DNA of 27,458 nucleotides from Euryarchaeota archaeon UBA53 (GTDB taxonomy: Archaea > Thermoplasmatota > Poseidoniia > Poseidoniales > Poseidoniaceae): NCBI GenBank assembly GCA_002507425.1, contig DAZU01000108.1, positions 1 through 27,458 on the forward strand, read 5' to 3'. Made by a program: the position numbers and the translations under genes. Shown here piece by piece: positions 15,583 to 22,959 of this stretch. Below the pieces are notes generated by a model, which was not told where the DNA came from, made no database searches, and saw only the letters and a list, made by a program, of their open reading frames with translations. The stretch's first letter is position 1. Every line of letters starts with the position of its first letter.

Positions 15583-18141
15583 ATGGTCCCGATTCTTAGA
15601 CACCCTCTGTTAAAGGGCGATGTAGAGGCAAGGGCATATCAACTCGAGGCGGCCAAGGACGCATTATCTGGATCAACACTATTAGTTATGCCAACTGGTT
15701 TAGGAAAAACTGCTGTGCAATGGATGGCCATGGCTGAATTACTTTCAGAGAACGGGAAAATTGTCTTAGTAGCCCCCACGATAGGATTAGTTGCTCAGCA
15801 ATTTAAGATGGCAAAACAGTTCTTGAATATCCAATCTGAATCCATAATAATGCTGACGGGGCAAACATCTCCCAACAGACGAGAACAATTGTGGAAGCAG
15901 GCAAGAATAGTCATTGCAACACCTCACGTCATTAGGAACGATGCTACCACTGGAAGGATCTCATTATCAGATGTTAATCTATTGATTGTTGATGAAGCAC
16001 ATCATGCCACTGGTTCTAACTCAGTAGCTCAATTGGCTGATTTGTATCTGCAAGCCAGTTCAAGAGCAATGATATTGGCAGCGACTGCCTCCCCCGGAGT
16101 AAAATCAGTCAAAATTATGGAAATAATAAATCGATTAGGAATAGAAAGGCTGCATGTCACAAGAAAAACTGACGATTTGGTCGTACCTTACTCAACATCT
16201 ATGGACATCTTGAAGCACCAAATAAATCTTCCAGAAGAACTACTTGAGATGATTCAGCCTATCAAAATACTTGAAGCCGAAGAGGCTGGCTACCTTTCTA
16301 GGGTTGGATTCCTGCCAAAATCTGACAGGGTAACCACAGCAATTATAGAAGAGGCAAAAAGAAGAGCAAGTGCAGCTATTGGAAGGGGCAATCCAAGAGG
16401 ATATGACGCTGCAAAACGAATAGCGGACTTAAGGAGAATCCACAGGTTAGTTGACTTGCTTGAAACTCAGGGTGTAAAGTGTGCATTGAAGTATTTGCAT
16501 AGGTCAAAATTCGATAACAATAGAAAAACCAAAAGATTCCTATCGATGCAAGCAGTGGCTGATTTTAGATCAGAAGTCGATTCCTCGACTGAACATCACC
16601 CTAAATTGGACAAAGTCCGTGAGATAGTATCAAGTGGAATTAAAAATAACGGTAAGGTCATAGTTTTCACAGAATACAGAGACACAGTAGACATCTTAAT
16701 TGAAAAACTGAGTGAAAATAGTTTGGTTAAACCGGGTAAGTTTGTTGGTCAAACTAGTAAAGGAGACCAAATCGGAATGAGACAAAAAGAACAAATTCAA
16801 CAATTGGAGAGGTTCAAATCAGGTCAGATAAACGTATTGATAGCAACAAGTGTTGGCGAGGAGGGGCTTGATGTCCCAGCTGCTGATAGCGTTGTTCTTT
16901 ACGAACCGGTACCAAGCGCAATAAGAGCAATTCAGAGGCGTGGGAGGACTGCAAGGCAAAAAGATGGTGATGTCCATATCCTAATCGCTAAGGGAACAAG
17001 AGACCAGTATGTTCAATATGCATCCGTCAAGAAGGAAGAGGCGATGTATAAATCTCTAAACTCTCTACAAAAACAATCCAGATTACCCAGGAGAGCGCCT
17101 CCCAAAGATGATGTCCTATCATCATTTAGTGTTGGAAATATAAGCGTCGAAGAATTCATAGAATCGGAAAAAATCAGATTGAAAAGAAAGAATGAGGAAA
17201 AAATTTCGCCACCTCCAGAGGACATTAATCCCAAGAAGATATCCTTGAGCAACAAACCAAAATCTCAAAAATCTCTGGTTGATTTTGCAATGCCGAATGA
17301 CACACAACTTCGACGAGATACCTCACAAAGGTATGCATCTTTGAGTTCTGAAAGAGAAAAGGAAATCAAAGCATCTGATGCTGCTAAATCCACAATTGAT
17401 TCAATACATAACAAGACCAAAGTTCAAACCTGCATTGTAGTGGACCACAGAGAGGCTAGCTCTAAGTTGCCCGAATTACTAAAGATGCATGGACATGATG
17501 TCAGTTTAGAACACTTAAATGTTGGAGATGTCAAAATCTCAGATCGTATTTTAATAGAGAGGAAAAGCGCCCGAGACTTAATTGATTCAATTATAGATGG
17601 CCGGTTGATTAGCCAGGCCCGGAAACTTCAATCATCTGCCTCAAGACCACTCATAGTAATAGAGTCTATAGAATCTGACAGATTACACCCTAATGCAGTT
17701 TATGGTGCTATGGCATGGATAACACTTGACTTGGGTCTACCTGTTGTAGTAACAAAAACAGTTGAAGAGACTGCAAGATTCATATCTGTTGCCGCAAAAC
17801 GAGAATCTAGGATTACCGATTTGATTGTGGCAAATGTGAGAAAGAAAACGCGTGATTTTGAAAAATCCGCAATCAAAGCTGCCTCAGCGGAAATCATGGC
17901 AATAATTAACGGTGAAAGGGAAAGTGGATTCCTTTCAAAGAAATGGGAAAAGGAAGTTATTCAACAGCGTGTAAAGATACTCTCTGAATTACCCGGAATT
18001 GGAAGGATGAGCGCTGAGAGAATAATGCATGAAGCAAAAGATATCGTAGGTTTATGCTCAATGAGCGAGAGGCAACTAGTAGAAATTGAGGGAATAAGTT
18101 CGCAACAAGCAAGCAATCTTTATCAATTCCTTCATGGTTAA
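15583..18141 (+). CDS. hef: Hef: helicase-associated XPF-family endonuclease
   Basis: A two-part DNA repair enzyme acting on forked and flap DNA at stalled replication forks. Residues 1 to about 520 are an SF2 helicase of the FANCM/Hef type: Walker A VMPTGLGKT (35-43), DEAH (137-140), ATASPG (167-172), and motif VI QRRGRTAR (451-458). After a charged, probably disordered linker (about 540-610), an XPF nuclease domain has GDVKISDRILIERKSARD with the catalytic ERK at 659-661. Tandem HhH motifs end the protein (LSELPGIGRMSAERI, VEIEGISSQQASNLY). All key residues are intact and 852 aa is normal for a full Hef. The start ATG 15583 begins the typical MVPILRHPLLK. It is transcribed divergently from L3, and its stop abuts the convergent gene's stop with no spacing. 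Confidence 0.96.
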   Translation: MVPILRHPLLKGDVEARAYQLEAAKDALSGSTLLVMPTGLGKTAVQWMAMAELLSENGKIVLVAPTIGLVAQQFKMAKQFLNIQSESIIMLTGQTSPNRREQLWKQARIVIATPHVIRNDATTGRISLSDVNLLIVDEAHHATGSNSVAQLADLYLQASSRAMILAATASPGVKSVKIMEIINRLGIERLHVTRKTDDLVVPYSTSMDILKHQINLPEELLEMIQPIKILEAEEAGYLSRVGFLPKSDRVTTAIIEEAKRRASAAIGRGNPRGYDAAKRIADLRRIHRLVDLLETQGVKCALKYLHRSKFDNNRKTKRFLSMQAVADFRSEVDSSTEHHPKLDKVREIVSSGIKNNGKVIVFTEYRDTVDILIEKLSENSLVKPGKFVGQTSKGDQIGMRQKEQIQQLERFKSGQINVLIATSVGEEGLDVPAADSVVLYEPVPSAIRAIQRRGRTARQKDGDVHILIAKGTRDQYVQYASVKKEEAMYKSLNSLQKQSRLPRRAPPKDDVLSSFSVGNISVEEFIESEKIRLKRKNEEKISPPPEDINPKKISLSNKPKSQKSLVDFAMPNDTQLRRDTSQRYASLSSEREKEIKASDAAKSTIDSIHNKTKVQTCIVVDHREASSKLPELLKMHGHDVSLEHLNVGDVKISDRILIERKSARDLIDSIIDGRLISQARKLQSSASRPLIVIESIESDRLHPNAVYGAMAWITLDLGLPVVVTKTVEETARFISVAAKRESRITDLIVANVRKKTRDFEKSAIKAASAEIMAIINGERESGFLSKKWEKEVIQQRVKILSELPGIGRMSAERIMHEAKDIVGLCSMSERQLVEIEGISSQQASNLYQFLHG

Positions 18142-18999
18142 TTAAGAACCAATAATCATAGCACGTGTTCGTAACTGAGCAAATCGGTCAGGATAATATC
18201 CAAGTGCAAAAGCAATGATTTCAGTTAGGTGAACCACCGGTATGTTAGTGTCTTTATTCGAAACTCGGCCCGCTTTACCTTGGTATGAGTCCAAATTAGC
18301 ATGAGATTGAGTGCATGCGCTTACCAATACCTTGGCTCCCGCCCTTTTTGCATCATTGAGTACTCTTCCGGTCATCTTCATCACTGAATCATTTAAAGAT
18401 AATAGAGAAGGATTGCCTACACTAGATGTTTTTGTTTTGAATTCTACTGGTGTTCCTCCAAGTGCCATAATCAGTTGTTCCATATATGTTGGATTCCAAA
18501 CATCATCGTCACCGCAGGCTCCTTCAACCTGCATGTGTGGCCCATAATAACAAGCAATATCCATGTCCAGTGGATTCACTACTGCTGCATCTATCTTTTC
18601 AAGACCTATTTCATCTACCAATACATGAAGTAAGTGATTGCTTTTTATTTCACATGATACGGACATACCCGTTGTTTTTTTGAGAACTCTATTGGCGGCA
18701 GCTAGTGCTATTGGATCGGTTTCAAAAGTTTGAATGGTTTCATGTAAAATTCCTTGAGAGGACGCACATGCTGTCAAAATATCGAAGCCATTTCTTTCTG
18801 CAATTGCGATGTTTCTGGCATTTAGAGCTAATTGTAATTCAATATTGCCCTGTTTGATGATGTTTCCTCCATCACTGTTGTAACCAACCATCTCGATTAG
18901 TTCAATTCCCAAAGCCTTGCATAGAGGCTGAATTGTGTCTTCGACTTCGAATGATGATTGACGTGCTACATTTCCTGGGTAATACGAATACTTAACCAT
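18142..18999 (-). CDS. HdrB/SdhE-like CCG-domain protein lacking most Fe-S ligands
   Basis: 285 aa, the fold of heterodisulfide reductase subunit B / SdhE / TfrB C-terminal half, whose relatives bind unusual [4Fe-4S] clusters through two CCG domains. The scaffold is clear: KYSYYPGNVA (family YYPGC), NSDGG at 41-45 (family CCG), TACASS at 76-81 (family CxxC), DIACYYGP at 147-154, NPTYMEQLIMALGGTPVEF, TSSVGN at 191-196 (family CCG), SACTQSHANLD at 227-237 (family CxxC), and GLEKIDAAVVNPLD. The cysteines kept are C78, C150 and C229; replaced ones give N10, S42-D43, S81, S193-V194 and S232. It therefore probably cannot hold the classical clusters. The frame is intact and conserved outside these sites, so it is not an obvious pseudogene. 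It is co-transcribed with the flavodoxin fusion: GAGGT overlaps that gene's stop 9 bases upstream. Substrate unknown. Confidence 0.8.
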   Translation of the reverse strand: MVKYSYYPGNVARQSSFEVEDTIQPLCKALGIELIEMVGYNSDGGNIIKQGNIELQLALNARNIAIAERNGFDILTACASSQGILHETIQTFETDPIALAAANRVLKKTTGMSVSCEIKSNHLLHVLVDEIGLEKIDAAVVNPLDMDIACYYGPHMQVEGACGDDDVWNPTYMEQLIMALGGTPVEFKTKTSSVGNPSLLSLNDSVMKMTGRVLNDAKRAGAKVLVSACTQSHANLDSYQGKAGRVSNKDTNIPVVHLTEIIAFALGYYPDRFAQLRTRAMIIGS

Positions 19000-19008
19000 G
19001 TATTTACC

Positions 19009-21174
19009 TCAGAATCTGCTATCTAACTCGTTGAAAATTGCAACAACTTGGTGATGATTAGCAACCTTGCCATTGAACATATTTGGTATCTTGCCGATTC
19101 CGGCTGGTGGAACCAACATTCCTTGGAAACCTCTCATGATTGGTCCACCATTTCTAGTAAATCCAAGCATCATACGTAATGATACTCCATTCATGATGTT
19201 AGAACCAAGTCCAAGTGGTCCCAAAACTGAGCGATAGAGTGTTGTTTCGTTTACGTTACCAGAGGATTTGACAGACCGTGAATAGTTCTTCACTAACCTG
19301 CCGCTCTTTCCTGTGAATTTGTATTCTGCAAGTAATCTGGCACGAGCTTGATACAAGGATTCAGATGCTTGCTTGCCATCTATACCGTGCCTTCTTATCG
19401 ATGAGATATCTGCTTCATCCCAAACGCCTCCTTTGCCTTGCATCAGGTTTAGCATCTTCTTTACGTGATTCTCTCCTGACCGTGGGTCTTGACTTCTGAC
19501 CCAACGCTGTAAAGCTATTCCTGGACCGGAATAATTGGAATCTACATCATATGTATCCGATAAGGAATTTATTAGCTGCAATGATCCTACATCCGCTAGT
19601 GTATGTAGATGAGTTGCTTGTGCTGAGCTCATGACTCCCATTGGCGCTCCGTTTGTTAGTTTCTCTCCTTGCCTTGGATCGGCTACCATCCATGGCTTCG
19701 ATGACGCCCTTTCGACATCGTATCTGTCGTATGAAACCATTAAGTCTTTCAATACATCATAACCAGGGATAGGCTCTATTTTTAGTTCGCTACCATCGGA
19801 TACAATGTCACAAATTCTGGTGCTGTCAGCCGGTATGATTCTCCCATTTGCTTTTATCCCGGTAAGAGGATTGTGACCTGCAATATTGCTTATCCTGAAT
19901 GCAAGAGATCCATCTACATCACGCTTTATTGCTTTCAATGCGTCTTCTACAGTTGCGTGGCCTGGTAATGCAACAGCAACAGTATCATATCCAGTTTCCG
20001 CTTTTATTGGGTCATATCTGAAGATCTTCATAGTTATGGATAATATAGGCATGACGATTTCTGGCGGAGTGAAATCGCCGTCATCATCTGCATCGTCGTC
20101 ATCTCCAGCTCCATAAGAAATCATGGTCTCTAGCAAGTCCTCCTCAAATACTCCGCTAGAGTTCACACATGCAATTCTTGGTAATACCTCGTTTACCCAT
20201 TGAAGCCATGGTGGCTCAAAATCAACATCGCATAACTGAATTTGGTGAATTCTTGTAGCACCGAGTGAAGAAAATTTGTCGTCCCAATCTGTCCCAGCCT
20301 TACAGAATTCATCGTAAGAGGAATCGCCGATTGCACACACGGAATAGTGCGTGTTGGCTAGTGCGGGGTTAGAACTGACTGTTGCATTCCATAGCGCGTC
20401 AGCGTTATCAGGCATCTCGCCTTCTCCCCAAGTGGAAGTTATGATTAGCACCCTCTTGTGTTCTGAAAACTTTGCAGAGTCATATCCATCCATATCAATA
20501 ACAGTTGGCTCAAGACCATATGCCTTGGCCATTTTGGCAGTTTTTTCAGCGAGGCCAGCAGCATTGCCCGTTTGCGACCCGAAAAATATAGCTAAATTTC
20601 TATCTCCAGACATTATATCTCCAATGTCTCCGCTTTGTAAAGATGAATCGCTAGGTGTGTCTATTGTTGTTGAGATTTCAGCAGGCGTTGAAGACTCAGC
20701 AACCTCTCCTCCATCTACTGATGTCATTTTTGGAACAACTGCGTTAGCCCAAGAGTTCCATTCTGGCTCGTATTCTACATCACAGAGTTGAATATCGTGT
20801 ATCCTGGTAGCACCAAGTGCGGAGAACTTTTCGTCCCAATCGACACCTGCTTTACAAAACTCTGCATATGATGTATCCCCTATCGCGCAGACAGAGTACG
20901 ATACTCCAGATAGACTAGGGTTGAGATCATTGGTTGCAATCCAGAGGTCTTCTGCATTGTCTGGCATGTCCCCTTCTCCCCAAGTAGAGGTGATGATAAG
21001 AACACGTTTGTAGTTCGAAAACTCTGCTGGATTAAAACCGTCCATGTCTATTACTTTGGGTGACAGACCTGCTTTTTTTGCAAGTTTAGCGGTATTTCCT
21101 GCAAGTTCTTCTGCATTACCCGTTTGGGATCCAAAGAAGATTGCTAATTCTGGGTTGCCAACAATTCCCGACAC
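19009..21174 (-). CDS. tandem flavodoxin domains fused to a cysteine-depleted SdhB/TfrB-like subunit
   Basis: 721 aa. Flavodoxin domains occupy about residues 10-150 and 193-335. Each has the FMN phosphate loop GSQTGNA, the STWGEGxMPDNA loop, and CAIGDxSYxEFCKAG with WDxKFSxLGATRI, as in the FMN domain of diflavin reductases, but no NADPH/FAD reductase domain follows. An acidic linker (357-366) leads to residues 380-475, which align with the SdhB beta-grasp: MKIFRYDP, SLAFRISN, then KANG and LKIEPIPGYDVLKDLMVSYD. The family's RSCREGICGSC becomes RISNIAGHNPLT, and only C455 remains. Residues 485-615 match the helical cluster domain (SSKPW, SGPGIALQRWVRSQDPRSGE), again with no cysteines. The C-terminal 100 aa are unrecognised. 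The start is GTG 21174, backed by GAGGTGG five bases upstream. It heads a two-gene operon with the HdrB-like gene. The reaction is unknown; likely electron transfer by FMN. Confidence 0.82.
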   Translation of the reverse strand: MSGIVGNPELAIFFGSQTGNAEELAGNTAKLAKKAGLSPKVIDMDGFNPAEFSNYKRVLIITSTWGEGDMPDNAEDLWIATNDLNPSLSGVSYSVCAIGDTSYAEFCKAGVDWDEKFSALGATRIHDIQLCDVEYEPEWNSWANAVVPKMTSVDGGEVAESSTPAEISTTIDTPSDSSLQSGDIGDIMSGDRNLAIFFGSQTGNAAGLAEKTAKMAKAYGLEPTVIDMDGYDSAKFSEHKRVLIITSTWGEGEMPDNADALWNATVSSNPALANTHYSVCAIGDSSYDEFCKAGTDWDDKFSSLGATRIHQIQLCDVDFEPPWLQWVNEVLPRIACVNSSGVFEEDLLETMISYGAGDDDDADDDGDFTPPEIVMPILSITMKIFRYDPIKAETGYDTVAVALPGHATVEDALKAIKRDVDGSLAFRISNIAGHNPLTGIKANGRIIPADSTRICDIVSDGSELKIEPIPGYDVLKDLMVSYDRYDVERASSKPWMVADPRQGEKLTNGAPMGVMSSAQATHLHTLADVGSLQLINSLSDTYDVDSNYSGPGIALQRWVRSQDPRSGENHVKKMLNLMQGKGGVWDEADISSIRRHGIDGKQASESLYQARARLLAEYKFTGKSGRLVKNYSRSVKSSGNVNETTLYRSVLGPLGLGSNIMNGVSLRMMLGFTRNGGPIMRGFQGMLVPPAGIGKIPNMFNGKVANHHQVVAIFNELDSRF

Positions 21175-21258
21175 AGTGCCACCTCAAGATAAACATCCGA
21201 GGGGTATGCACCCTTTGAAGGTTCGTTCTCGACATGCAACTAGGGCTTTTCAGGAATG

Positions 21259-21276
21259 TTATTTTTTATATAATTA
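21259..21276 (-). promoter_or_regulatory. promoter of the flavodoxin-SdhB/HdrB-like operon
   Basis: On the minus strand TTATATAAAAAATAAC is a very good archaeal TATA box, lying directly beyond the thermosome stop codon. Start of transcription would be expected near 21236, giving a leader of about 60 nt that contains the GAGGTGG ribosome binding site. The operon therefore appears independently transcribed from the chaperonin gene. Confidence 0.6.
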
Positions 21277-22899
21277 TTACATCTGAAAATCATCCATTCC
21301 ACCCATCATTTCTTCTCCAGAAACACCTTTGGATGATATGACATCGTCAATTCGCAAAATCATAATTGCGGTTTCAGTAGCCGATTGTATAGCCTGTTCT
21401 ACAACTCTTTGTGGCTCAAGAACATTTGCCTCGCGCATGTCTTTGACGCCCCCATCCTCTACATTTATGCCAGAAAATGCTTTACCATCTGCATGAGATT
21501 TTCTCAGTTCGATTATGGTATTAACAGGATCCAAGCCAGCATTTTCAGCAAGGGTTCTAGGAATTATCTCAAGAGCGCTAGCAAAGGCTTCAATAGCCAT
21601 CTGTTCTCTTCCACCGACAGATTCTGCATAGGATCTCAAATCTCTTGAGAGTGCAGCTAATACGCTACCGCCTCCTGTTAGAACTGCTCCATCTTCCCAT
21701 GCAACAGACACAACACCCACTGCATCATCAAAAGCTCTTCTTATCTCATCAACAACATGTTCAGTCCCACCACGCAACAAAACTGATACAGATTTCGCTT
21801 GCGGACAGCCAGTGATGAATGTCATATCTGATTCTCCAATTTTTCTCTCTTCTACTCTTGCTGCTTTTCCAAGGTCAGACGAAGTTAAATCGTCAATGTT
21901 GGTTAATACCCTACCTCCAGTGGCTTTTGAAAGTGCTTCCATGTCACTCTTTTTTGCCCGCCTTATTGCGAATATTCCAGCCTTGGACATGTAATGTTGA
22001 GCTAGGTCGTCAATGCCTTTTTGACATACAACAGCATTTGCACCGCTTGCTTGAATTTTCTCGACAAGGCCTCTTATGTATCCTTCCTCTTCCTCTAGGA
22101 ATGATGCCAGCATAGATGGGTCAGTTATCTGTATCTTGGCGTCTACTTCAGTCTTTTTGACTTCAATAGCGCTGTTAATAAGAGCAATCTTAGCATCTGA
22201 GATGGATCTAGGCATTCCTGCATGAACACGTTCTTTGTCTAGTATTATTCCATCGACAAGAGAACTGTCTTTTATCGATCCACCCTGTCTTTTTTCTACC
22301 TTAATATCGGATAAATCTACTAATCTCTCTCCTTCATCTATCGTTCCAACTGAGTTAACAGCTCTAACGCAAATATCTGCTAAAAACGACTTTACTGCAC
22401 CAGCGGATTTACCCGTTAAGGATGTCTTAGCCACTTCCATTAAAACCGAATCATCATTATCTGTCGAAATCCCATGAGATTCCAGACAATTAACTGCTTT
22501 TTCAGCGGCTAGTCTGAATCCTTCGCAAATTACCGTTGGATGAACATTTTGCTCAATAAGGTCTTCAGACCGCTTCAGAAGTTCCCCAGAGAGGACAACA
22601 GCAGTAGTAGTTCCATCATAGCAATGCTGTTCTTGGGTTTTTGCAACTTCGATTATCATCTTTGCCGCTGGGTGTTCAATGTCCATTTCCTTCAAAATCG
22701 TAGCACCGTCATTTGTAATGACAACATCACCCATGCTGTCCACGAGCATCTTGTCCATTCCTTTTGGCCCTAATGTGCTCCTGACTGCATCCGCGACTGC
22801 CTTTGCTGCTGCGATATTGTTCGATTGCGCACTTCTACCACGAGTTCTTTGAACACCTTCTTTCAATATAAAAATCGGTGCCTGTCCGTTGCCATACAT
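21277..22899 (-). CDS. thsA: Thermosome (group II chaperonin) subunit
   Basis: ATP-driven cytosolic protein-folding chamber subunit, 540 aa. Signatures are ILKEGVQRTRGRSAQSNNIA, LGPKGMDKMLVDSMGDVVIT with NDGATIL, DGTTTAVVLSGELL, and NAGLDPVNTIIELR. One oddity is that the family GDGTTT nucleotide-binding motif reads YDGTTT (Y94, D95), preceded by HC at 92-93. The catalytic D95 is kept. The C-terminus is short (EEMMGGMDDFQM) rather than a long GGM repeat. The promoter lies just upstream and the leader is very short. Confidence 0.95.
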   Translation of the reverse strand: MYGNGQAPIFILKEGVQRTRGRSAQSNNIAAAKAVADAVRSTLGPKGMDKMLVDSMGDVVITNDGATILKEMDIEHPAAKMIIEVAKTQEQHCYDGTTTAVVLSGELLKRSEDLIEQNVHPTVICEGFRLAAEKAVNCLESHGISTDNDDSVLMEVAKTSLTGKSAGAVKSFLADICVRAVNSVGTIDEGERLVDLSDIKVEKRQGGSIKDSSLVDGIILDKERVHAGMPRSISDAKIALINSAIEVKKTEVDAKIQITDPSMLASFLEEEEGYIRGLVEKIQASGANAVVCQKGIDDLAQHYMSKAGIFAIRRAKKSDMEALSKATGGRVLTNIDDLTSSDLGKAARVEERKIGESDMTFITGCPQAKSVSVLLRGGTEHVVDEIRRAFDDAVGVVSVAWEDGAVLTGGGSVLAALSRDLRSYAESVGGREQMAIEAFASALEIIPRTLAENAGLDPVNTIIELRKSHADGKAFSGINVEDGGVKDMREANVLEPQRVVEQAIQSATETAIMILRIDDVISSKGVSGEEMMGGMDDFQM

Positions 22900-22926
22900 T
22901 TCTATTCCCCGAGTTACATCGCAGGA

Positions 22927-22942
22927 GGATTATATTTTCAAC
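22927..22942 (-). promoter_or_regulatory. promoter of the thermosome gene
   Basis: The minus strand carries GTTGAAAATATAATCC, a purine-rich BRE followed by a TATA-like AATATAAT. The distance to ATG 22899 predicts transcription start about 10 nt before the codon, so a near-leaderless mRNA. No ribosome binding site is seen in that short leader (GGGGAATAGAA). Confidence 0.55.
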
Positions 22943-22959
22943 CCATCGGATGGGCATGG

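Noticed and set aside
18142..18999. Calling the gene a functional heterodisulfide reductase subunit B
   Set aside because: Most cluster ligands (both CCG pairs and second Cys of both CxxC) are absent, so the classical catalytic function cannot be claimed.
18142..21174. Frameshift or sequencing error as the cause of the missing cysteines
   Set aside because: Both frames are open over full family length with conserved residues flanking each changed site. The losses are separate point substitutions at many positions in two genes.
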